From an uncultured Clostridia bacterium (lineage in GTDB: Bacteria > Bacillota > Clostridia > Oscillospirales > Acutalibacteraceae), in NCBI GenBank assembly GCA_937907605.1, contig CALCYI010000042.1, forward strand, positions 1 through 6,042: 6,042 nt of DNA, given 5' to 3'. The notes beneath the pieces were generated by a model. The model saw only the letters and a list, made by a program, of their open reading frames with translations. It ran no database searches and had not been told where the DNA came from. Of this stretch, positions 1 through 5,784 are shown piece by piece (the first letter of the stretch is position 1; each line of letters starts with the position of its first letter). The position numbers and the translations under genes were made by a program.

Positions 1-1643
1 TCCAGTCCTTCGTATACGGCGTAAATACGCCGAGCCGCTGGGGTACTCAGGCTCCGTTCTCGAACATTACTCTTGACTGGGTAGTACCGAACGACCTTAA
101 GAACCTTCCCGCTATCATCGGCGGCAAGGAGGTTGACTTCACCTACGGCGACTGCCAGAAGGAAATGGATATGGTCAACAAGGCGTTTATCGAGATTATG
201 ATTGAGGGCGACGCAAACGGACGCGGCTTCCAGTATCCTATCCCCACCTATTCAATCACGAGGGGCTTTGATTGGAGCGAAACCGAAAACAACAAGCTCT
301 TATTCGAGATGACCGCTAAGTATGGCACTCCCTATTTCTCAAACTATATCAATTCCGATATGGAGCCGAGCGACGTACGCTCAATGTGCTGCCGTCTCCG
401 TCTTGACCTGCGTGAGCTCCGCAAGAAGTCCGGCGGCTTCTTCGGCTCGGGCGAGTCAACGGGCTCAATCGGCGTAGTTACGATTAACCTTCCGAGGATT
501 GCTTATCAGGCAACCGACGAAAAGGACTTCTATGCACGCCTTGACCACCTTATGGATATCGCGGCGCGCAGCCTTAAGACAAAGAGAACCGTTATCACCA
601 CTCTTCTTGACCAGGGACTTTATCCTTACACTAAGAGATATCTCGGCACCTTTGCAAACCACTTCTCAACCATCGGTCTTATCGGTATGAACGAGGTTGG
701 TCTTAACGCTAAGTGGCTCCGTGCCGACCTCACCGACCAGAAGGTACAGCGCTTTGCACGCGACGTGCTCAACCATATGCGCGAGAGACTTTCCGATTAT
801 CAGGAGCAGTACGGCGACCTCTACAACCTTGAGGCAACTCCTGCAGAGTCAACCACCTACCGCTTTGCAAAGCACGACAAGGAGGACTTTCCGGACATCA
901 TCACCGCGAATATGAACGGCACTCCTTACTACACCAACTCCTCGCACCTTCCTGTAGGCTATACCGAGGATATCTTCTCGGCGCTTGACATTCAGGACGA
1001 TTTACAGACCCTTTATACCTCGGGTACGGTATTCCACGCCTTCCTCGGCGAGAAGCTTCCCGACTGGAAAGCGGCTGCAAACCTCGTTCGCAAGATTGCG
1101 GAGAATTACAAGCTTCCTTACTACACGATGTCCCCGACGTATTCGGTATGTAAGGATCACGGCTACCTCACGGGCGAGCAGTATACCTGCCCGATCTGCG
1201 GAGCTAAGACCGAGGTTAATTCCCGTATCACAGGCTATTACAGACCTATCCAGAACTGGAACGACGGTAAGGCTCAGGAGTATAAGGACCGTAAGGTTTA
1301 CAATATCGGCCGCTCCCACCTCACCCATACGGGACCGAACCCCGCTCCCGTTGACCATGTTGAGACCGCTGCCGACGCTCCGAGCGCAGAGGCTTTCGAG
1401 GCTGCAAAGGCTGAGGCTGACGTAATCCTTTTCAAGACCGCAACCTGTCCTAACTGTAAGGCGGCTGCCGCGCTTCTTGACAAGGCTGGCGTATCCTACC
1501 AGGCGCTCAACGCAGACGAACAGCCCGAGCTCGTTGCAAAGTACGGAATCAAGCAGGCTCCGACGCTCGTTATCAACGACGGCGATACCTTCGATAAATT
1601 CCGCGGCGTATCCGACATCAAGGGTTGGTTAATGAACAGATAA
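1..1643 (+). CDS. nrdD: Anaerobic (class III) ribonucleoside-triphosphate reductase with C-terminal redoxin domain, 5'-partial
   Basis: Cytoplasmic glycyl-radical enzyme that reduces ribonucleoside triphosphates to deoxyribonucleotides without oxygen. The reading frame is already open at base 3 and gives 546 visible residues; the ATG at 165 is internal, because conserved NrdD sequence (SRWGTQAPFSNITLDW) lies before it. The true start, and any ATP-cone, is upstream. Visible landmarks (numbered from base 3) are MCCRL with adjacent Cys129/Cys130, likely including the thiyl-radical cysteine; a zinc-site-like Cys383-x2-His386 and Cys396-x2-Cys399; and the glycyl-radical motif RITGYYRP with Gly411 (bases 1233-1235). 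Ordinary NrdD ends soon after this motif. Here a Pro/Ala/Glu-rich linker (about 433-472) leads to a 74-residue glutaredoxin/NrdH-like domain with Cys482-Pro-Asn-Cys485 and a cis-Pro-type APT motif (Pro520). This fits the redoxin-dependent rather than the formate-dependent subtype, which is an inference. A trxB follows 53 bases downstream. No nrdG activase is visible. Lysine is almost always AAG, unlike the neighbours. Confidence 0.97.
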   Translation, partial: QSFVYGVNTPSRWGTQAPFSNITLDWVVPNDLKNLPAIIGGKEVDFTYGDCQKEMDMVNKAFIEIMIEGDANGRGFQYPIPTYSITRGFDWSETENNKLLFEMTAKYGTPYFSNYINSDMEPSDVRSMCCRLRLDLRELRKKSGGFFGSGESTGSIGVVTINLPRIAYQATDEKDFYARLDHLMDIAARSLKTKRTVITTLLDQGLYPYTKRYLGTFANHFSTIGLIGMNEVGLNAKWLRADLTDQKVQRFARDVLNHMRERLSDYQEQYGDLYNLEATPAESTTYRFAKHDKEDFPDIITANMNGTPYYTNSSHLPVGYTEDIFSALDIQDDLQTLYTSGTVFHAFLGEKLPDWKAAANLVRKIAENYKLPYYTMSPTYSVCKDHGYLTGEQYTCPICGAKTEVNSRITGYYRPIQNWNDGKAQEYKDRKVYNIGRSHLTHTGPNPAPVDHVETAADAPSAEAFEAAKAEADVILFKTATCPNCKAAAALLDKAGVSYQALNADEQPELVAKYGIKQAPTLVINDGDTFDKFRGVSDIKGWLMNR

Positions 1644-1650
1644 AATTACA

Positions 1651-1671
1651 CGGGCGGTCACTGACCGCCCG
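1651..1671 (+). terminator. GC-rich hairpin without T-tract between nrdD and trxB
   Basis: A perfect inverted repeat gives a 9-bp stem (CGGGCGGTC / GACCGCCCG) with a three-base ACT loop, seven bases after the nrdD stop. The 3' flank is AAATACTATATAA, with no run of T, so it is not a canonical intrinsic terminator. It may act as a partial terminator that lowers trxB expression, or as a 3' end that protects the nrdD mRNA. Its layout (GGGCG...ACTG...CGCCC) resembles the true terminator after trxB. Confidence 0.45.
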
Positions 1672-1696
1672 AAATACTATATAACGGAGAATTGCT

Positions 1697-2608
1697 ATGT
1701 ACGATATTATTGTTGTGGGCGGCGGCCCCGCGGGAATGACCGCGGCGCTTTATGCTCAGCGTAACGGAAAGAGCGCGCTTGTTATAGAAAAAAACGGCTT
1801 CGGCGGCCAGATTACTCATTCGCCGAAGGTTGAAAACCTTCCGGGAAATCTTTCAATAAGCGGTAACGAATTTGCCGATAAAATGTTTTCCCAGATTTTA
1901 GAGCAGGGCGCGGATTTTGAAATAGAAACCGTGTGCGCGATAGAAACCGACGGGAACAAAAAGATAGTTAAAACCGAGGAGGGAAGCGCCTTTGAGGGCA
2001 AGGCGGTAATTATCGCGACAGGCGTTAAGCACCGTATGCTCGGCTTAGAGGGCGAGGCTGATTTAGTCGGCGAGGGTATCTCCTTCTGCGCCGTGTGCGA
2101 CGGCGATTTTTACAAGGGCAAAACCGTCTGCGTAGCGGGCGGCGGAAACTCCGCTCTACAGGAGGCGATACTCCTTTCCGACAAATGCGAAAGGGTTATT
2201 ATGCTCCAGGATTTACCGTACTTCACGGGCGAGGAGAGATTGCAGCAGGTGCTTTTTGCGCGCGATAACGTTACCGCTCATACGGGCGTAAAGATAACTA
2301 AGCTCCTTACCGAAGGCGGAGAGCTTACGGGCGTTGAAATCGATAAGGACGGGGAGAAGCAGGAAGTTAAGTGCGACGGGCTTTTCGTAGCTATCGGCTT
2401 AATACCCGAAAACGAGCCTTTTAAGGAGCTTGCCGAGCTCAACGACTACGGCTACTTTGATTCCGACGAGCAGTGCCTTACGAAAACCGACGGTATTTTC
2501 GTTGCGGGCGACTGCCGCAGCAAGTCGGTAAGGCAGGTAACCACCGCAGCCGCCGACGGAACTATCGCAGCCCTTGCGGCATGCAGATACATAAACGGAC
2601 TTGAATAA
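1697..2608 (+). CDS. trxB: Thioredoxin-disulfide reductase family flavoprotein, lacking the NADPH signature
   Basis: Cytoplasmic FAD-dependent disulfide reductase of 303 residues, normal for low-molecular-weight TrxB. In order: N-terminal FAD Rossmann motif GGGPAG (residues 8-13), redox-active CAVCDG with Cys131/Cys134, second nucleotide-binding motif GGGNSA (148-153), and the C-terminal FAD motif VAGDCRSKSVRQVTTAAADG. The HRRxxxR motif that binds the NADPH 2'-phosphate in classical TrxB is missing; the equivalent stretch is QDLPYFT (171-177). This part resembles AhpF-type enzymes, which prefer NADH, and ferredoxin-linked TrxR-like flavoenzymes are also known, so the donor is uncertain. The ATG at 1697 has GGAG at 1686-1689, seven bases upstream. 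Its position directly after an NrdD-redoxin fusion suggests that it reduces that redoxin domain. A strong terminator follows. The family call is secure; the partner is inferred. Confidence 0.94.
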   Translation: MYDIIVVGGGPAGMTAALYAQRNGKSALVIEKNGFGGQITHSPKVENLPGNLSISGNEFADKMFSQILEQGADFEIETVCAIETDGNKKIVKTEEGSAFEGKAVIIATGVKHRMLGLEGEADLVGEGISFCAVCDGDFYKGKTVCVAGGGNSALQEAILLSDKCERVIMLQDLPYFTGEERLQQVLFARDNVTAHTGVKITKLLTEGGELTGVEIDKDGEKQEVKCDGLFVAIGLIPENEPFKELAELNDYGYFDSDEQCLTKTDGIFVAGDCRSKSVRQVTTAAADGTIAALAACRYINGLE

Positions 2609-2614
2609 TTATTA

Positions 2615-2646
2615 CAGGGCGTGTTACTGCACGCCCTGCTTTTTTT
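2615..2646 (+). terminator. Rho-independent terminator after trxB
   Basis: A 9-bp perfect stem (CAGGGCGTG at 2615-2623, CACGCCCTG at 2630-2638) with a six-base loop TTACTG is followed by C and then seven T (2640-2646). It starts six bases after the trxB stop and has all parts of an intrinsic terminator on the + strand. It separates the nrdD-trxB unit from the arabinofuranosidase unit. Confidence 0.93.
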
Positions 2647-2647
2647 G

Positions 2648-2676
2648 TTGACAGTAACTTTTTTATTTAGTAATAT
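2648..2676 (+). promoter_or_regulatory. Sigma-A type promoter of the arabinofuranosidase operon
   Basis: The -35 box TTGACA (2648-2653) is a perfect consensus. After exactly 17 bases comes TAATAT (2671-2676), which matches four of six -10 positions. The spacer is T-rich. The -35 begins one base after the terminator T-tract. Transcription would start near 2683, leaving a leader of only about 16 bases before the ATG at 2699. Confidence 0.8.
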
Positions 2677-2699
2677 CTAATTGATGGGAGTAGATATTA
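2671..2699. promoter_or_regulatory. Perfect 9-bp inverted repeat over the -10 box and start codon; candidate operator
   Basis: TAATATCTA (2671-2679) and TAGATATTA (2691-2699) are exact reverse complements separated by 11 bases. The arm centres are 20 bp apart, about two helical turns, as expected for a dimeric repressor binding one DNA face. The left arm contains the -10 box and the right arm ends on the A of the start codon, so a bound protein would block transcription. In a longer transcript the same bases would form a hairpin with the ribosome binding site in its loop. The arms are AT-rich, so chance cannot be excluded, and no regulator gene is visible. Confidence 0.5.
2686..2690 (+). promoter_or_regulatory. 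Ribosome binding site that fixes the arabinofuranosidase start at 2699
   Basis: GGGAG ends eight bases before the ATG at 2699. An in-frame TTG at 2681 is upstream of this site and lies at or before the expected transcription start. Starting at 2699 also gives a standard lipoprotein signal beginning MKKLL. Confidence 0.85.
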
Positions 2700-5416
2700 T
2701 GAAAAAGCTTTTAAGTATATTTTTAACGCTTACGCTGGCGGTAAGCATTACGGCGTGCAGTGCAAAGCCTGCGGAAATTGAAACGACACCCGAAAACGCT
2801 AATATAGTTTCTGCATATAATCCCGAGGCTGCGGATTATAAGCTCGGTATTGACGCTGCGCAGTCGGTGCACGGTATAAGCGATATGCTTTACGGCATAT
2901 TCTTTGAGGATATCAATTTTGCCGCCGACGGCGGGCTCTATGCGGAAATGGTTGCAAACCGCTCCTTTGAGTTTACCGAGCTTGCGAAGGACGACCAGCT
3001 CTATCACTGGCGTACCGTGGGCGAAGCCTCGGCAGACGTTAAAATAGGCGACACAGAAAACGCGCTGAATGAGAATAACACTAACTATCTCGTACTTACC
3101 AACGGTACGGACGAGCTTTCGGGAATTGAGAATATCGGTTTCCTTGAAGGAATGGCAGTTAAGGAAGGGGAAAAGTACAATTTCTCCGCATACCTTAAAG
3201 CGCTTGACGGTTATTCGGGCAGGGCGGTAGTACGCCTTACCGCTGACGGCAAGACCGTAGCCGAGGGCGAGATTCCCGAGATAACGGACAAATGGGAGAA
3301 GTACAGCCTTGAGCTTAATTCTGACAAAACGGCTTCGGAGGAAGTTACTCTCCAGGTGCTTATTGAAAAGGGCAGCGTTGCCGCCGATATGGTATCCCTT
3401 TTCCCCGAAAACACCTTTAAAAACAGGGGAAACGGTATGCGCGCCGACCTTGCACAGCTTCTTGCGGAGCTTAAGCCGAAGTTCCTGCGCTTCCCGGGTG
3501 GCTGCGTTATAGAGGGCTTTGACGTTGAAACTGCATATAGCTGGAAGGATTCGATAGGTGTCGGCAGGGACGGGCTTCCTCTCCTCTTTAACGGAAAGTA
3601 CGGCGACGTTGCCGCAAGGAAGCAGGGCGTTGACCTCTGGACGGATATTAAGGCGACCGACGACGAGTGGCCGAGCTTTATGAGCTACGGTCTTGGCTTC
3701 TTCGAGTTCTTCCAGCTCTCCGAGGACATCGGTGCGGTAGGAGTTCCCGTACTGAACGCGGGGCTCTACTGCCAGGGCAGGGACGGCAAGGCGGTTGATA
3801 TGAGCACGCCCGAGTTCAGAGCCTACGTTCAGGATATGCTCGATTTGGTTGAATTCTGCCGCGGCGACGAAAGCACAACGTGGGGAAAGGTAAGAGTTTC
3901 CCTTGGGCATCCCGAGCCTTTTGAGCTTAAATATATCTGTATCGGCAACGAAAATCACAGTGAGGTTTATTACGAGAGGTACAGTGCTTTCCTTGACGCG
4001 CTGAAAAAGGCGAAGGCTGAAAAGCCTGAGCTGTATAAGGATATTGAGCTTATCTACTCCTCGGGCGGCGACGACGGCTTTAACGGCGACGCATACCTTA
4101 ATTCGTATAAATACGCAAAGCAGCAGCTCGGAGAAAGCACAAACGCGACTGATTTTGCAGGCGCGGTTGACTCGCATTACTACAACGACCCGTCGTGGTT
4201 CTTTGAAAACGCGAATTACTACGACGAGGATAATTACAGGCGCTCCGTTGCCGAAATGACGGATACGTTTTACGGAGGCGCGATACCCGTATTCCTCGGC
4301 GAATACGCCTCGTGGAGCAATAATCTTGAGTCCGCGCTTTCTGAAGCTGCGTATATGACGGGGCTAGAAAGAAACGGCGACATCGTGCGAATGTCGTGCT
4401 ACGCGCCGCTTTTCAGCTCCGTTACCGCGCGGCACTGGGCACCGAATTTAATCTGGTTTAATAACGGCGGCGCACAGCCGTCGGCGAATTACTATATTCA
4501 AAAGCTGTTTTCAACTAACGCGGGAACTCAGCTTGTTAAGTCCGAGCTTGACGGCGCGTTTATCGGCAACGCCGACCTTAAGGGCAGAGCGGGAGTCGGA
4601 ACGTGGAAAACCTCGGCTGAATTTGACAATATAAAAGTCGTTGATAACAGGAGCGGAGAGGTGCTTTACGAAAACGATTTTTCGTCTTCCTCCGATTTTA
4701 AGAAGAACTGGGAAATGCCGACAAAGATTAAGGCTAAGGTTAAGGGCGGAAGGCTCGTTTTAAAGGCGTCCGAGGAGGAACGGGAGTACGGCTCGGTTAT
4801 GTTCTTCGGCGACGGCGAATGGTCGAACTATACCGTCACCTTTGACGCTAAGAAAACAGGCGGCGAGGAGGGCTTTTTTATCCCGATTGCCGTTAAGGAC
4901 AGCGACAACGTATACTTCTGGAACGTAGGCGGCTGGGGCAATACCCGCACCGCGCTGCAGGAGATTAACAGAGGTAAGAAAACGGGCGAGCTTGAGGGCA
5001 CCGTTAGCGACCTCGTTATTGAAGAGGGCAGAACTTATAAGATAAAGATTACGGTCGACGGTACGCATATTATGTGCTATCTTGACGACGAGCTTTATGC
5101 GGATTACGACGCGTCAACGCCTGCGGAGGCTGAGGCGTATCAGGTTGTAAGCAGGAGCGATGACGGCGACCTCATAATAAAGCTTGTTAACGTAACGGAT
5201 ACCGAGCGTACCTTCGCGGTAAAAATTGATAATCTGAAAGGCGTGAGCGAGGTTAAGGCGAAGCAGGTGAGCGGAAACGACCTTAAGGATGAAAATGTTT
5301 TCTCCGAGAGTGAGAGCGTAAGCTTAAAAGAGCTTAAGCTTGACGGAATAACGGACAGCTTCAATTATACCGTTCCCAAATACTCCGCAACGGTTATTCG
5401 TATTACGGAGGGATAA
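2699..5416 (+). CDS. Lipoprotein alpha-L-arabinofuranosidase, GH51 family
   Basis: Membrane-anchored extracellular hydrolase of 905 residues, expected to release terminal L-arabinofuranose from arabinan or arabinoxylan. The signal peptide MKKLLSIFLTLTLAVSITAC carries a lipobox with Cys20. A first GH51 strand (GISDMLYGIFFEDINFA, about 57-75) is followed by a CBM4-like beta-sandwich (about 100-235), then a TIM barrel (about 248-602) with RFPGGC (264-269), the acid/base Glu418 in IGNEN, HYYNDPSW (His493) and the nucleophile Glu535 in FLGEYAS. A concanavalin/LamG-like segment (about 640-805, with LYENDF and FWNVGGWGNT) precedes the last beta-sandwich domain (about 805-905). Both catalytic glutamates are present, so it is probably active. 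GH51 also includes a few xylosidases and endoglucanases, so the substrate is inferred. It is first in a probable operon with a coupled small lipoprotein and a sugar-phosphate kinase. Regulation probably acts at the promoter and inverted repeat just upstream. Confidence 0.93.
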   Translation: MKKLLSIFLTLTLAVSITACSAKPAEIETTPENANIVSAYNPEAADYKLGIDAAQSVHGISDMLYGIFFEDINFAADGGLYAEMVANRSFEFTELAKDDQLYHWRTVGEASADVKIGDTENALNENNTNYLVLTNGTDELSGIENIGFLEGMAVKEGEKYNFSAYLKALDGYSGRAVVRLTADGKTVAEGEIPEITDKWEKYSLELNSDKTASEEVTLQVLIEKGSVAADMVSLFPENTFKNRGNGMRADLAQLLAELKPKFLRFPGGCVIEGFDVETAYSWKDSIGVGRDGLPLLFNGKYGDVAARKQGVDLWTDIKATDDEWPSFMSYGLGFFEFFQLSEDIGAVGVPVLNAGLYCQGRDGKAVDMSTPEFRAYVQDMLDLVEFCRGDESTTWGKVRVSLGHPEPFELKYICIGNENHSEVYYERYSAFLDALKKAKAEKPELYKDIELIYSSGGDDGFNGDAYLNSYKYAKQQLGESTNATDFAGAVDSHYYNDPSWFFENANYYDEDNYRRSVAEMTDTFYGGAIPVFLGEYASWSNNLESALSEAAYMTGLERNGDIVRMSCYAPLFSSVTARHWAPNLIWFNNGGAQPSANYYIQKLFSTNAGTQLVKSELDGAFIGNADLKGRAGVGTWKTSAEFDNIKVVDNRSGEVLYENDFSSSSDFKKNWEMPTKIKAKVKGGRLVLKASEEEREYGSVMFFGDGEWSNYTVTFDAKKTGGEEGFFIPIAVKDSDNVYFWNVGGWGNTRTALQEINRGKKTGELEGTVSDLVIEEGRTYKIKITVDGTHIMCYLDDELYADYDASTPAEAEAYQVVSRSDDGDLIIKLVNVTDTERTFAVKIDNLKGVSEVKAKQVSGNDLKDENVFSESESVSLKELKLDGITDSFNYTVPKYSATVIRITEG

Positions 5417-5417
5417 T

Positions 5418-5753
5418 ATGAAGAAAGCAATTTCAATAATTCTTTTAGGAGTGACGATTATGCTTTGTTTTTCAGGCTGCAAAAGTAATTATTATAAAGT
5501 CGATTACTGCGGCGAGAAGGATTTTTACACCAACGCAAAGGATTCCTACAAAGCGGGGACTACCGTTACGCTTTACTATGACTTAATTGCGACGGATACC
5601 GATTATTCATTTTACCTTGACGACGAGCGGATAAACGTCGGCTACAAAGAAAGCAAGGGCTTTATTATAGAGTTCGTAATGCCCGAGCATGACGTAAAGC
5701 TTAAAAGCGAATCAAGGAATACGATGGAATATATACCCGACGTAGAGGAATAA
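5418..5753 (+). CDS. Small lipoprotein of unknown function with a beta-repeat-like domain
   Basis: A 111-residue protein with a lipoprotein signal: Lys2-Lys3, a hydrophobic core, and the lipobox CFSGC with Cys21 as the probable lipidation site. The mature part (22-111) is rich in Asp, Tyr and Lys and looks all-beta. It holds YKAGTTVTLYY (44-54), TDYSFYLDDERI (61-72) and FVMPEHDVKL (86-95). The KAG-xxVTL ... F-x-MP-x-HDV pattern recalls bacterial surface repeat domains (InlB B-repeat-like), so a cell-surface binding or structural role is possible; no function can be assigned. Cys31 is the only other cysteine in the mature part. The ATG is one base after the arabinofuranosidase stop, and its ribosome binding site GGAGGG (5407-5412) lies inside that gene's last codons, so translation is probably coupled. 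The protein is real by its signal peptide, spacing and ribosome binding site. Confidence 0.85.
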   Translation: MKKAISIILLGVTIMLCFSGCKSNYYKVDYCGEKDFYTNAKDSYKAGTTVTLYYDLIATDTDYSFYLDDERINVGYKESKGFIIEFVMPEHDVKLKSESRNTMEYIPDVEE

Positions 5754-5770
5754 TAATACTGCATAAGACA

Positions 5771-5775
5771 AGAGG
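5771..5775 (+). promoter_or_regulatory. Ribosome binding site supporting a TTG start for the kinase gene
   Basis: AGAGG is followed nine bases later by TTG at 5785. The kinase frame has a TAA stop at 5776-5778, so its start must lie after that; between the stop and the conserved N-terminus the only usual start codon is this TTG. The 31 bases between the lipoprotein stop and the TTG hold no terminator and no clear promoter. Confidence 0.75.
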
Positions 5776-5784
5776 TAAATTAGT

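Noticed and set aside
165..167. ATG at 165 as the start of nrdD
   Set aside because: The frame is open to base 3, and the residues before it (SRWGTQAPFSNITLDW) are conserved NrdD sequence. The gene is 5'-partial.
985..1425. Arg/Ser/Thr-rich open frame of 146 codons on the + strand inside nrdD, and the opposing - strand frame at 1002-1358
   Set aside because: Both are shadows of the nrdD frame with low-complexity composition, no fitting ribosome binding site and no family resemblance.
1671..1696. AT-rich TACTATATAA before trxB as a separate promoter
   Set aside because: A -10-like TACTAT is present, but the expected -35 position falls in the GC-rich hairpin and has no TTGACA-like sequence.
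2681..2683. TTG at 2681 as the start of the arabinofuranosidase
   Set aside because: It is upstream of the GGGAG site and at or before the predicted transcription start. The ATG at 2699 has correct spacing and begins a standard lipoprotein signal.
2723..4177. Long antisense open frame of 484 codons on the - strand
   Set aside because: It lies wholly inside the GH51 gene, whose + strand frame carries the signal peptide, both catalytic glutamates and all family motifs. The antisense product shows no recognisable domain, and its length follows from the codon bias of the sense gene.
4760..5068. Antisense open frame of 102 codons within the GH51 LamG-like segment
   Set aside because: The sense frame is conserved GH51 sequence; the antisense product has no recognisable motif and no promoter context.
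5331..5340. Ten-base palindrome AGCTTAAGCT
   Set aside because: It is inside the GH51 coding region, made of common Lys/Leu/Glu codons in this GAGCTTAAG-rich gene, and has no flanking regulatory context.
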